Shown: positions 11,417 through 23,564 of the stretch, piece after piece
Position numbering within the stretch: the first letter of the stretch is position 1
Layout of the letters: every line of letters starts with the position of its first letter
DNA from: Adineta steineri
Taxonomy: Eukaryota; Rotifera; Eurotatoria; Adinetida; Adinetidae
Reading direction: 5' to 3'
Assembly (NCBI GenBank): GCA_905250115.1
Contig: CAJNOI010000032.1
Coordinates: forward strand, 372,001 to 436,000
DNA: 64,000 nucleotides
The notes under the pieces: generated by a model
Seen by the model: only the letters and a program-made list of their open reading frames with translations
What the model was told of the DNA's origin: nothing
The model's database searches: none
Program-made: the position numbers and the translations under genes

Positions 11417-14400
11417 TTAAATGCGTCTAGCCCTCAAATTGCGACGCATCCGATCAAAAACTTTCTTAAACTCAGTTCTATAGAGTCGAGATGGCAATAC
11501 AAATATCGGAAAAATACCTATCAGTGGAAAAAATGAAATAAAGTAAGCAGTCATATAGAGATATTTTTGCCACGAATAGATAATACACACTAGTGTGAAT
11601 GAGAAGATCAGTCGAATTAAACTAAAGATAACCAATGTAATAGGACTACCATACAGAAGAAGTTGTTTCTTCATAGCAAAGAAATAAGTTTTCTCTTTCT
11701 TATTTTTACCAAACGTCTGTTTCATTTTCGTTGACTTGTGTAAAAGAAAGCATGTAGCGATCAGATTGATTAAACCAGGAATGATCAAATTGATCAAATT
11801 GATCGTTAGTCTGTAATATTCTAGCCATCTCCAACGAAATTTAACTATACACCATGTATGTCGAGTTGTAGCTCGTGGATCATCGATCAACTCATGAATG
11901 AATGGTTCATGCCATGAACTAATCAGAACAATAATTATAAGAAAAAGAATAATACGTTTAGCCCACCAGACGCTCTCAGATTTTTTAAAGTAAACACCCT
12001 TGATTATATTAATGCTACGTTCGATAGCTACACATGCCGTTAACCAATCGAAAAGCATCGGAAAAACATTTAAGAAATACTCTAGAGCAATACAGCTCCA
12101 GAGGACATAGGAATTCTTATTCACAGTGTACAGTTGTGTACACAGAAAATAGAAAAATCGACCAGTTAATACGAACAACCCCAACTGGCTAATAATAGGT
12201 AGACAAAAAAGATATAAACCACAGCCAATTTCTTGCACTTTGGGTTGCTTGAAAGTAATTAATGATAGTGCATTAGATAATAGTCCCAGTGAAAGAATTA
12301 GAATAATAATTATTAGTATTAATTTAATTAGAAACGGTTGATTTGTCAATGATATATTTGCAAGAATATCCAGACCAAGCATGGGATCTAATGAAAGTGC
12401 ATACTGAGATGTTGTCAGCTGACAGAGTGAACCATACGCACATCCACCACAAACACAAGCAAAATCCCATACTCCATCAAAAGAATTCTTCACACATTGA
12501 CCATTATTATGACAATAATTTGTTGTACATTGTTCAGATATTTGTTGAAATATGAAACATTGAGGTTGACGATCTTTATCACAGAAACATAAATAAGCTT
12601 CATCATAGAAACATTTAAGGACATTGTTTTCTTTGCAGACATGGTAATAATATTTGATCTTTTTCATTGAAGGGAATTGGCGGATCGTTCTATTTCGAAG
12701 CACTTCATCCACATAAGGACATTGATTTGTCTTATGAATTGTTGTAATGATATATTTTACACGGTTTTTGATGATCGTTGCAATATAATATCTGAAGTGA
12801 TTAGGTTTAAAAAATATTTGCAGGAGAACAAATTGAGAAATATATTCATGATTCTCGTTGAAAATATGAAGTCGTTCATTCAATTTCACTTGTTTGTAAA
12901 GGAGACGATTTTCTACAGATAATATACCAGGAGTATGATTATTTGTACTTAGAAAATGAGCAAATACAGTAGTTGATAATAAGTGATTGTAATCTAAAAG
13001 ACTTTTGGAAAAGGAAATATCGACTTGAGCACTGATGAATTCGCAATGAATTCCATAATAACGATTACGACATGCACAAATATATTTGATAAATAGTCGA
13101 CTATCCAATGGAATACACGTACCACCATTTTGACACTGAATATTATTACATGGATCGAATAATGCATGGCAATCGTGTCCCATACGACTGAGAGGACAAA
13201 CACAAATCGGTGTTCGATATCCATCAAAGCACTTTCCACCTGCAGCATACGGGAAGGGAGTAGAAATATTGCAGTATTGACCAGACCAATTTTCATCACA
13301 TAAGCAATACTGGTAATGTGGAAAATTCAAATATTTTCTACAATTACCATGCACACACGGGAATGTAGTACAGACTTTGTGTTCTTCAAGAGTTAAATGT
13401 AAGATAAGACGATTAAAAGGAAGGAAGGAGAAGGATACATCAAATAACCAAGAAGCTATGAAAGTAACACTGAACTTGTTCACGGAAAATGCATCAAAAC
13501 GAACAGACCAGTTTCCTCGCTGCTTTGGTGGTGGTCGAGGATAATTCAAACAAAATAGTTGCTTCATCGATCGCATATGGAAAATATCTTCATGATGAAC
13601 AACTCTGTTATCAATCATCAAACGAGCAAGTAATCGAATAACATTTTGTTGACTTTGATGTCTACTATAATTAGCTGGCGTATCAATCCGTAGAGTAATT
13701 AATATACGTTCTGATTGGTATTCACATCTTTTACCATAGTAGCTAGGTGGACATAAACATTCGATATTAGAAGACCTCGTTGTAACGATTAGACCTCGAT
13801 TACAATACCAATCCAGACGCAAATCATTTAACGGCCACCAGAAATCATCTGATGCTAATTGTATAGATTGATGAGAAGTACTCTTAATTATTTGATGTGG
13901 TGAATCAATGCGAAGAAGACGAGGATATTCTTCAATAAAATGGAAATAATCTTTTATTTTCTGGTATGCGAGATCACAAAGCCACTCATCTTCGGCGTCT
14001 GGTTGACAGTCAATGATTCCATCACACTGCTTTTTACGTAAAATACCGGTTCCATTTTTACAGATAAACATATATAATTGCTCTTCAGTCCTGTTGTGTG
14101 ACCATGGACAAACCATCTCATCTTGACCATTAGAACATTGAAACTCCCCATCACAGATAGAAGATAACGATATACATTCACCATTTACTGAACATCGAAA
14201 AGGTTTTTGAGCATCTGTATAAAAACATGTTGTTGGCTTTTCATCTGTTCCTCCCAAACAATGATCTATATAATCTCCTGCATATTTTTTTGATATACAG
14301 CCCATTGTTCCATTTTGATGTATACAATAATGTTCATTCTCATGACATTTTAAAATTGTTCGTGTGATGTAGGAAGTAGTTGTATTTGAACAATTTAATT

Positions 14401-16334
14401 CATCTTCTCCATTTTTCAAATCCCAATAACCATCGCATGATCGATATTTTGGCCATTCCTCACAATTTGTTTCATCTGTTTCATCTACTTCATTATTTGG
14501 AGAAAATAATATTAACATATCATTACAGTTCTCCTGATATGGAAGCAGAAGAGGTGATGAATTAAGACCTCGAAGAAACCCACAACCAATGTCAGACGCT
14601 GCTATACACATATCATCGTATAATACAACATCATCATCAAGCAAACAAAGTTTGAGGTCCAACAACCAACGTGGCACCCAGCGATTTCTGCTGGACCAAC
14701 ATTTGAAACGATCTATTATATTAGCATTGGCAACGCCCATCGTGGTAGTGTTAGATATGTATCTCTCATCTTCATCATCAATACAGTCAGGCGAATTATC
14801 GAGAAATTTATGTTTCGAAATAATTTTCATCGATTTTGTGCAATAGAATAATCGTTTGTCGGTTGTTAATATTGGATTATAAGTAATACCACAGGCAGAA
14901 AATCGCATCAATACTTTCGATGGTTCATCAATCCAATCTGGAAATTTGTGTAAATCTAAACACGATAAATTATTGAACAGTGGAAAACTTATATTTGATA
15001 AAGCAGGACAACGATTTGATTTATGACAGAGATAAGTTGGTAAGTACCACTTGACAGAAGAATTCGGATTATTAATATAAATCAATTTACCGAATGGATA
15101 GAGAATATTAATAGAAGTTTGACCAATAAATAATGTCGGACAATAATCTCGAAAATATTTTAAACATCGTTTTTCTTCTTTATTCGAATTAAAGCATGAA
15201 CATTTGGTATAGTCATATCCAAAGAATTTTACATTTAATTCTCCAGAAATACATAACATTAAAAATTGACATTCAAAACTGATATTATTTGAATTGTTAA
15301 TACCAATGGAAATATCAAAATGGAAAAGATTCCGACGAAAAAATAGATCACGCCCATTATTGCATTGACTTAGACAATCTTCAAAAATCGAGCAAAGACG
15401 AGCGAAATTTTCAAACAATAAACACTGTCCATCACCACATGAATATTCATTTATTTTACAGAGATGAAAATCACATTCAACTTTTGATGAACTGTAACAA
15501 GAAGAATAATATTGTCTTAGTGAATTAGATATTGGTTTCTCATCACTTAGATCCATACAATCATGACTAAAATCACGAAGAAATGTTTTTGGAATACACA
15601 TACCATATCGACAACGATATTCATTATCTTCACATTCATTTGTTTCAAGTAATAAACACTCATCAGGTTCATCTTCACCATTCTCACAATTTAAAATACC
15701 ATCACAGATCTCTCGCCAATCGAGACAAATAGTTGAATGACACTGAAGACCTACATAACATGTTAACATTGAAATATCATCAGTAATCGTATAGTCTTCA
15801 CTTAACGGATATTTAATAAGAAATTGTCCATCAATTATTTTATTCAATTCGGGATTTTCAGATGAATAGTTGAACGAATATTGACATCGAGAACCAAACC
15901 AATTTGCTAAATATAATTTGTTTCATATTAATAGACGAAATAACGAGTATTATTCCCTTACCTGAACAGTTACAATAATGATGATTAGCCAGTGATAAAT
16001 CGTTTGTCACAATATATTTCTGATAATTATTGATCGTATCGATAGGTGCATTCCATCTGTATAAATCATAATTGTCAATTTTCTTTAGTTTTAACTGCTC
16101 AAACGTATGTATAGGATCATCATAACATTGATCATTTGTGTCGTTCAGTTTGCTTGTATTGTGACGAATACAGTAAGGTACTAATTGCCATTCATTAGTA
16201 TCAGTGTTTATTCTCAATGAATATAAGCAATTTTTGTAATCATCATTATCAGATACCTCACTATTATATAAATGAAAATATTCATTAGTCATTGTCAATA
16301 AGGAAAATAGTAAGATATATTTTAGCATGATCAT
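11417..16334 (-). CDS. Rhodopsin-type GPCR with giant LDLa/EGF ectodomain
   Basis: Two exons (16334-15962 and 15906-11417; 55-nt intron) give 1620 residues. The chosen start (MIMLKYILLFSLLTM) begins a signal peptide; an in-frame ATG at 16421 would add 29 basic residues in front of it. The ectodomain of about 1300 residues holds at least five LDL-receptor class A modules (for example CSVNGECISLSSICDGEFQC, then a second with CDGIIDCQPDAEDEW). EGF-like modules follow, such as CLCPPSYYGKRCEY, CNNIQCQNGGTCIP and CTTNYCHNNGQCV. From about residue 1316, seven hydrophobic helices follow, with LLSNALSLITF in helix 1 and ACVAIERSINI at the end of helix 3 in place of DRY. The basic tail is short. It should act at the cell surface; the ligand is unknown. 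LDLa-bearing relaxin-type receptors exist elsewhere, but they carry leucine-rich repeats, which are absent here. Confidence 0.85.
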
Positions 16335-17819
16335 TATAATCGTAAATCTAAATGGAAACAATTTTTTTATGAACCTTTTAGGATGTAAACCTACTGTAAA
16401 TATTCCTTTTTTTGTCGTCAAGCTATAAGGAATATTAGTTTATGTATCATTTTTCTATTACTATTTGCTGTTAGAATTCATCGTATTGACAATAAAAAAA
16501 GAAAATATCATAAACGTGCTTGCTTCTCTATATTAATGTTACTGTAATTAAATCCTTCCTTGTTGATTTTCAAGAAAAAAAAGTATTTATACTAGCTACT
16601 GGATATTAATCAAAAGAATCGGATTTCAACGTTTTCAATCATTTTAAAAATGCAAAATTGAGGGTGTAGATGTGGGTTACCTCTCCCCTCTTCACTCACA
16701 CCCACCTCTTGTTATTGAAAGCGATTTCTCCATGATACATTCTTGAAAAGCATCAGTTTGAAATAAATTTTAAATCTTACGACTAATATTCGGACTCTAT
16801 TCAACTATGGACATATTTATATTACTGATGTTTTGAAAAAATAGTAATTTAAACTAAATTTTAATGTATTGGATCTCATATGAGAAAATATGACATAGTT
16901 TGTTTTAACTACGAATTAATTTTGATGGATCACAAACACAATTAATGTGAAAAATATCTTCAATTGTTTTTTTAAATTTTATTCGATCTAAGTACAATCA
17001 GATAAAACAATAAATCAGATTTATGTAGTTGTTCAAATGAATTAGTATTATAATCTTGCGTATTCTATATATATATATATATATATATTTGTTCGTACTA
17101 TCTTGCATATGTCTTAGTAATCACTTTTTCTTTGTTTTCATGTATCGCTCCTACCTGTAAATAAATCGTTCTCAGTTGAAATAAAAGACCTGATATAACA
17201 ATATATTCAAGCAAAAAGATATTACTAGAAAACTGGCTATCAACTGTGGACACAACATCGATTGCAAAGTATATCATGAAGTCTATTAATAGATGTTTCC
17301 GATCAACAAATTCTGTACAATTCAGAACCCAGCTGATACCATCGAAATTATTCATTTAGAAAAAACCTAATAAGGAATAAAATATTTTGTTTTACCAACA
17401 GATTTAATATCTCTATATGAATATACTACCGTAATTAATGATATAGGAAAAACATATGTAATATCAATTAGCATAACTATTGACATTTTCGTTTTATTTG
17501 TTATTTCAACTAATGAAATTATTTCTATTTCAATTGAAAATATGTTAATAATCTTACATATAGAAATGAATATTCATTTATTAATGAAAATATTATTTAT
17601 CTGTAACAGTCGAGAAAAAAATGATTGCTTAGACAATCTAACCAATAGAAATAGAAAATACATTGGCATTGTATTCTGATGATAATATTGACTTCTTTAT
17701 GATTACTATATAAACTAATTGTATATTTCATTTAATCTTGCTTTTATTGACTTGATATCGAAATTCATAATGTTCCATACAAAAAACAGTAAATATATAT
17801 TTTTATATGTCAAACTATT
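16335..17819. other. Divergent intergenic region, contains an orphan minus-strand frame
   Basis: AT-rich region between two divergently transcribed genes. It contains a TA microsatellite near 17070. A minus-strand frame at 17098-17355 (85 residues, MNNFDGISWVLNCTEF onward) has less biased composition than its surroundings. I see no splice partner and recognise no family, so I do not call it a gene. Confidence 0.4.
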
Positions 17820-19622
17820 ATGAATTCTAATCATTTAGATAAGATTTCATTGTTTGTGTTAATTTTAATTATTGTATAGTAAGAAATCTCTTATTCTTAT
17901 AATTAAACATTCAATGTTTATTTTTATTGATATAGTACTTCTCAAATAATTTATTGTCAAGATGATAAAATATTAGCATTAGAAAAACGAATACAAGATT
18001 TAGAAGCTCGGTAATTAAATTGAAATAAAAAGCAAAAATACTAATTTACTCTCTATTCTTAGACAACAACAATATCCTGAAGTAACATTTCTAACTTATA
18101 AAGATCGTAAACGTATTCTTGTAAGTATTTAATTTGAAATTTTTATATGATTATCTTTTTTTCTATCAGGTTACTGGTGGAGCTGGGTATTTATATAAAT
18201 ATTTTCATTGTGAAAAACTAGAATAATTTTGTTATCAAAAATAGTTTTGTTGGTTCACATCTTGTTGATCGTCTAATGCTTGCAGGGCATGAAGTAATTG
18301 TAGCTGATAATTTTTTTACTGGTCGTAAACGTAATATTGAACATTGGATTGGACATGAAAATTTTGAATTAATTAATCATGATATTGTTAATCCACTTTA
18401 TATTGAAGGTAAATTCTTATAATAAAATTTATCAAAAAAACGATTTTTTCTTTCTAGTTGATCAAATTTATCATTTAGCATCACCTGCATCACCACCACA
18501 TTATATGTATAATCCGGTTAAAACTATTAAAGTTAATTCAATTGGAACTATTAATATGCTCGGTAATTAGGGAAAACAATTTATTAGAAATACTTATTTT
18601 TTACTAAGGTTTGGCACGTCGTGTTCGTGCTCGATTATTATTTGCTTCCACAAGTGAAGTATATGGTGACCCAGAAGTTCACCCACAAAAAGAAACTTAT
18701 TTTGGTAATGTTAATCCTTTCGGACCACGATCATGTTATGATGAATCGAAACGTGTTGCTGAAGCAATGTGTTATGCTTATGCTCAACAGGTGACATAAA
18801 TATTTTTAAATGAACAATAAGATTTGTAATTTTGATTTTTAAAGGAAGGTATTAGTATTCGTATAGCTCGAATATTTAATACATATGGTCCACGAATGCA
18901 TATGAATGATGGACGTGTTGTTAGTAATTTTGTTTTACAAGCACTTCAAAATGAACCTATAACAGTAATAGTTGTATTTTATGAATTCAATTGAAGATAT
19001 TCTTTTATAGATTTATGGTACTGGTAAACAAACACGTTCATTTCAATATGTTAGTGATCTTGTTGATGGTCTTATTGCTTTAATGAATAGTAATTATTCA
19101 ATGCCAATGAATTTAGGTAATCCCGATGAATATACAATTGAACAATTTGCTACTAAAATAAAAGAACTTGTTGGTAAGTTAGATCACATTCTTATTTTCA
19201 AAATAAAAAGTAGAAAAATCAATCAATGACGAAGTTATTTCTGATCGAATTTTATTTTTCCGCTTCTAAATCAAGAAATGGGATATATCCGTAAACTCTC
19301 ACTATTCTTTTTAGGATCACAAGCTTCAATTGTTTACAAGGATCCTGTTATTGATGATCCGAAACAACGACGACCTGATATAACTTTAGCAAAATCATGG
19401 CTTAACTGGGAACCAAAAGTAAATTTTATTTTTTATTGAAAATATAAATAAATAATTATTTTTTAGGTTTTACTTAGTGATGGTCTTAATAAAACAATTG
19501 CTTATTTTCGTAATGAACTTCTTGTTAAACATCATAGTAATCGTAATGTTTTCTTTCCAAATGAATGGTTACATTTATCAAATATAAATGCAATGGAATT
19601 AAATAAAAATATTGAACTTTAA
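17820..19622 (+). CDS. UXS1: UDP-glucuronic acid decarboxylase (UDP-xylose synthase)
   Basis: Eleven exons (17820-17878, 17936-18010, 18063-18120, 18170-18186, 18245-18408, 18458-18562, 18609-18790, 18845-18964, 19011-19173, 19315-19418, 19467-19622) join to 400 residues. The N-terminus carries a signal-anchor helix ([19 protein letters not shown]), fitting a type II Golgi/ER protein, then a short coiled stem. The extended SDR domain shows the NAD-binding glycines ([19 protein letters not shown]), [18 protein letters not shown], the catalytic YDESK motif ([11 protein letters not shown]) and the conserved [13 protein letters not shown]1 converts UDP-glucuronate to UDP-xylose for proteoglycan linker synthesis. 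Exon 4 is a 17-nt microexon encoding part of the glycine motif. PTRHD1 follows after 132 nt. Confidence 0.96.
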
Positions 19623-19727
19623 AATTTTTATGTATTTAATTACTGTGATTATCTATTTTCTATGAATAAAAATAGATATACAATATCTTTTCGAATAAAA
19701 TAAAACAACCAACAGGTTTTGAATAGT

Positions 19728-19741
19728 ATTTTTCTCTTTAG
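19728..19741 (+). promoter_or_regulatory. Candidate trans-splice acceptor before PTRHD1
   Basis: A pyrimidine tract ending TTTTTCTCTTTAG lies 13 nt before the PTRHD1 start, within the 132-nt gap after the UXS1 stop. An AATAAA motif for UXS1 lies just upstream. The arrangement is that of a trans-spliced downstream gene. Confidence 0.5.
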
Positions 19742-19754
19742 TTATATGAAAATA

Positions 19755-20126
19755 ATGGCAACATCAATAAATCCAATCGTTCAATATATTTTATTACGAC
19801 GTGATTTAAAGAAAATGAAAAATTATAATGACGGTGCTATTATTGCCCAAGCATGTCATGCATCAACTGCAATTCTATATAAAACAATCAATGATGATAT
19901 AACAAAATCTTATTTTAACGATTTAGATCGTATGCATAAGATAATTCTCGGTATTGATGGAGGTGAAACTGAATTAAATGAAATAAGTAATATGCTTAAA
20001 GAAAATTCCATTGAACATTATTTATGGAATGAACAACCGGAAAATATCGCAACAGCTATTGCTATTAAACCTTATTATAAAAAAGATGTTGAACATTTTT
20101 TTTCCAAATATAAATTATATCGATAA
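19755..20126 (+). CDS. PTRHD1: Peptidyl-tRNA hydrolase domain-containing protein 1
   Basis: A single exon encodes 123 residues from the chosen start MATSINPIVQYILLRRDL. An in-frame ATG nine bases earlier (MKIMATS) is also possible. Diagnostic features are VQYILLRRDL, GAIIAQACHASTA, the helix with DLDRMHKIILGIDG and the signature LWNEQPENIATAIAIKPY. The length compares with about 140 residues in vertebrates. The fold is that of Pth2-type peptidyl-tRNA hydrolases, but the in vivo substrate of PTRHD1 is unsettled. It lies 132 nt downstream of UXS1 on the same strand and has no obvious promoter of its own. Confidence 0.93.
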   Translation: MATSINPIVQYILLRRDLKKMKNYNDGAIIAQACHASTAILYKTINDDITKSYFNDLDRMHKIILGIDGGETELNEISNMLKENSIEHYLWNEQPENIATAIAIKPYYKKDVEHFFSKYKLYR

Positions 20127-22308
20127 AGTTTAACAAATGATTAAACAAAAGACCATTCATTATGAAATATACCATTTTGTTTTTCATTGTTATAGATTGA
20201 ACAAAAATAATATGAAGATAATTTCGTTTGTTGAATATTACACACAAGTGAATTGCTATGTACGAAAATTAATCTAAGTTTGTATTGTAAATAAATTGGT
20301 CGTTGTTACAGACTTTATCTCATTTTTATGCCCATCGAGTTTTACGATATAATGTCCGTTGAGCGAAAGTCACAACTGCGAAATACCTTTCACCCTCACT
20401 TTTCATCCATCTCTCATCAAGAAAAATCATTTGCCCCCATACTAGTTTGACTATTCATGAGTTAAAGCATCTACTGACATTGAAGTTGATGTTAGTATGT
20501 ATAGAATATCGTTATCTTGACGAATGTCTACCTTTTACCAATTAAAAATGATTATTAAACTTATCCAAACAATATAATGAATGTGTTTTAGACAATGATC
20601 ATCATCATCAAGAAAGGTATATTAAAAATTAATTTCTCTCCTCTTATATCATTACTAATAATACTTCTATTAATTCAATCAACAACTAAATGTATAATAG
20701 AAAAGATAACGATATTACTCTATTGATTAATCGTATTTTTATCAATCTTTGTTTATTTTTATTTTAAACAAAAGATTATTAATTATCTATAAAATATAGA
20801 TTAATAACTACTTTTCTCCATGTTATATTTTTAAATGATCCTTTGTTCTTGTCCTATAAGTAAAGAACTCGAAGGTTATTCATCGTCTCCCGTTACTTTA
20901 TGACTGTCAAGTTATATATACATAATAAATGTTTCATGGATATGTCCTCTATCTTATTATTTATTCTATATACTGATAAAAGAGTCGTTGGAAATCAATA
21001 ACTATATGATGATTTACGACTATTCTTGATAGAGAGTGTATATATACATGCGCCTCCTTATGTATAGTAATTGTAAAAAGAATAGACATAAAAATCGATC
21101 GATCAGTCGATCGTGCTAAAGAAAAAAGATGACAAATCGCTTGGCGGATTAGATATTGACATTTGGCCTGTATAAATTGTAAAGAGTGTAGTATGTACTG
21201 TTGTATTATAAAGATCATACTTTACCACCTAATTAACTTGATTACGACAAGAAATGTGCAAATAAATAGACTGACAACGCCTATATATGTACATGAGAGA
21301 CAGGGAATAAATACAAGAGAGTATTGTGTAATCAATAATGTTGAGAAAAAAAAAAAGAATTTCTTCGTTTTTTTTTTAGTTTCTTTCTTGTTGTTATATG
21401 TTGCATCGTTGAACAAACATTCAAATTCATTCATTTTATATACATGTGTATACGTATACTATTCAATTTGCTTGGTTGAATCAATTAACCAGTTTAATAT
21501 AGTCATAAGTGATTTTTTTTCGTACTTATATAGTAAGTACAATTTGTAACAGTTGTTACAAATCTTCGTTTTGCTCTCTCATATATTATTGAATAACATC
21601 GAGAATGAAATTCAAGTATCTTGAAAGTAATTGAACAACAATCAAACTTTCATCATTATCCAACAATGATAACTGATCGTTTTACATTTATCTAAATAAG
21701 AACAGAAGCTATGTATATATATATATAGTACACATAACTCTCTTCTAGTATATTATGTCGAATGAAATGTGATAGACAGAGAAAATATAGAACATTTGTG
21801 TCATATTTCTTCATTTTCATCATCTTTTACCTGTCCCATATGTATTTCCATAGAGTACTCTCGAATCATATACATTCCTCTCTTCTTTCTTCTATTACAG
21901 ATATCGATGTTTGATCTTTTTTCTCTCACTCGATGAATAGTCATTGGCATCTGTTCTCTCATAAATCATCGGAGACCGACGGTGAAGTTACGATGATGAT
22001 GATGATGATGACAAGGCCATAGAGACATATCTGCCAACAACCATCACTTCAATCTTAGCAGTAATATACACATACATCCGTCCATACATACATATATATA
22101 TATAGTACATATCAATAGTCAAGGTAATTGAACGAGTAGTAGTAGTACTAGATATATTAAGAAGCAAATCAATTTTGATCACTCTATATACATAATATAT
22201 TGGTTGACAGTTGTTCTTCCTTTTCTTTTCTTTTTTTCTTTTTTTGTTCGTGTGTATATGTATAATAGAATTATTCATTTGTTTTGTTTAGAAAGAAGTA
22301 AAAGACAG
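20127..22308. other. Intergenic region before the Ras-like gene
   Basis: About 2.2 kb of AT-rich DNA with TA microsatellites (near 21715 and 22090) and a GATGATGATG tract near 21993. I see no gene. The last few hundred bases are probably promoter and 5' UTR of the GTPase gene. Confidence 0.5.
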
Positions 22309-23312
22309 ATGCCACGAAAGCATAAAACAGCTTCAACAAATAATCATTCAACTACATCAATGAAAAAATTCAAAGATAAACCAACATACAAAATTATTGT
22401 ATTAGGAAGCGGTGGAGTTGGCAAAGTAAGAATCGTTTTTTTTCCTATGATTATACAAACATTCGATGTAAAGAATATCATAATATTTCGATTACTTAAG
22501 AAAGCAAAGATCAAATTACTATTAGATTTCTATTACGATCGACAAGTATCTTTGCTATTATATATACCAAATAGAAAAACAAAGATAGATACTCGAATCA
22601 AATTTAATGTTTGAGGTTATTATTGTATCAATATATACATGATATAATCAATAATTTCTATAACATGCTGTGTATATGCCATTTTCTATTTGACAGGATT
22701 GAACTTTTCTGAGTATAATAATTGAAAACAAGCATACAGCTGTTCGTTATCATCATATTTGATTAATTATCTTTTTTTTGTTTTTAGTCAGCAATAACTA
22801 TTCAATTTGTCAAATCATTTTTTTTCTCGGATTATGATCCAACAATTGAAGATTCTTATGTAAAACAATGTTTAATTGATAATCAAATTGCTCAATTAGA
22901 AATTCTTGATTCAGCTGGCCAAGAAGAATTTAAACCTATGCGTGATCAATATGTACGTGTTGGTGAAGGTTTTTTACTTGTTTTTTCATTAACTGATCGT
23001 CGTTCACTTGAAGAATGTTATAAATTACATCGTGATATATTACGTATTAAAGAAACAGATAATGTTCCTATATTATTAATTGGAAATAAATTAGATATAC
23101 GTCAAAATGGTATGGATACACATGTACATGCTGCAGCTACTAATATGCATATTCCATATTTTGAAACATCAGCTCGAACACGTCATAATATTGATGAGAT
23201 ATTTATTGAACTAGTACGATTAATAAGAAAAAATAAATGTCAATATAATACAAATTTATTATTATCAAAACAAAAAAATACTAGTCATTGTTGTTCATGT
23301 ACTATTTTATAA
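22309..23312 (+). CDS. MRAS: Ras-subfamily small GTPase, M-Ras/R-Ras-like
   Basis: Two exons (22309-22425, 22788-23312) join to 213 residues. After a basic N-terminal extension of about 26 residues the protein shows the P-loop GSGGVGKS, switch I DYDPTIEDSY, switch II as DSAGQEEF, the base-recognition motif NKLD and ETSA. It ends CSCTIL, a CAAX box whose final Leu predicts geranylgeranylation, with upstream cysteines available for palmitoylation. The effector loop with DPTIEDSYVK, together with the N-terminal extension, is most like M-Ras. The intron falls between K and S of the P-loop. Switch II has Ser where Ras proteins nearly always have Thr (position 58 in H-Ras numbering). The product should signal at the plasma membrane. 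The UVDE gene begins 252 nt downstream on the same strand. Confidence 0.9.
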
Positions 23313-23544
23313 TTTTGTTTTTCTGATATATATATATACTTAAGAGAGAATGCATTATTACTAATTATTATATTTCCTTTTGTTTTTGTTTTTCTCGTCA
23401 GATTTGTATTGACAATGTTGTGTTTTTATTTACAATCTTAATGAATAATAGATATTTAGATTTAATGGAAATTAAAATAAAATTAATTTTTTTTTCTAAA
23501 AATTGAATCTCTCATAATATTATGAAATTCCGTATTTTGCGGAT

Positions 23545-23555
23545 TGTGTTTTTAG
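23545..23555 (+). promoter_or_regulatory. Candidate splice acceptor before UVDE start
   Basis: TTGTGTTTTTAG ends 9 nt before the UVDE ATG at 23565, in the 252-nt gap after the GTPase gene. It suits trans-splicing or a short 5'-UTR intron. Confidence 0.4.
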
Positions 23556-23564
23556 AACAATAAA

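Noticed and set aside
17098-17355. 85-codon minus-strand frame with hydrophobic stretches
   Set aside because: Composition is suggestive, but there is no family match, no convincing splice partner and a microsatellite next to it.
21163-22278. Several 70-130 codon frames on both strands
   Set aside because: Low-complexity readings of microsatellite-rich spacer DNA.
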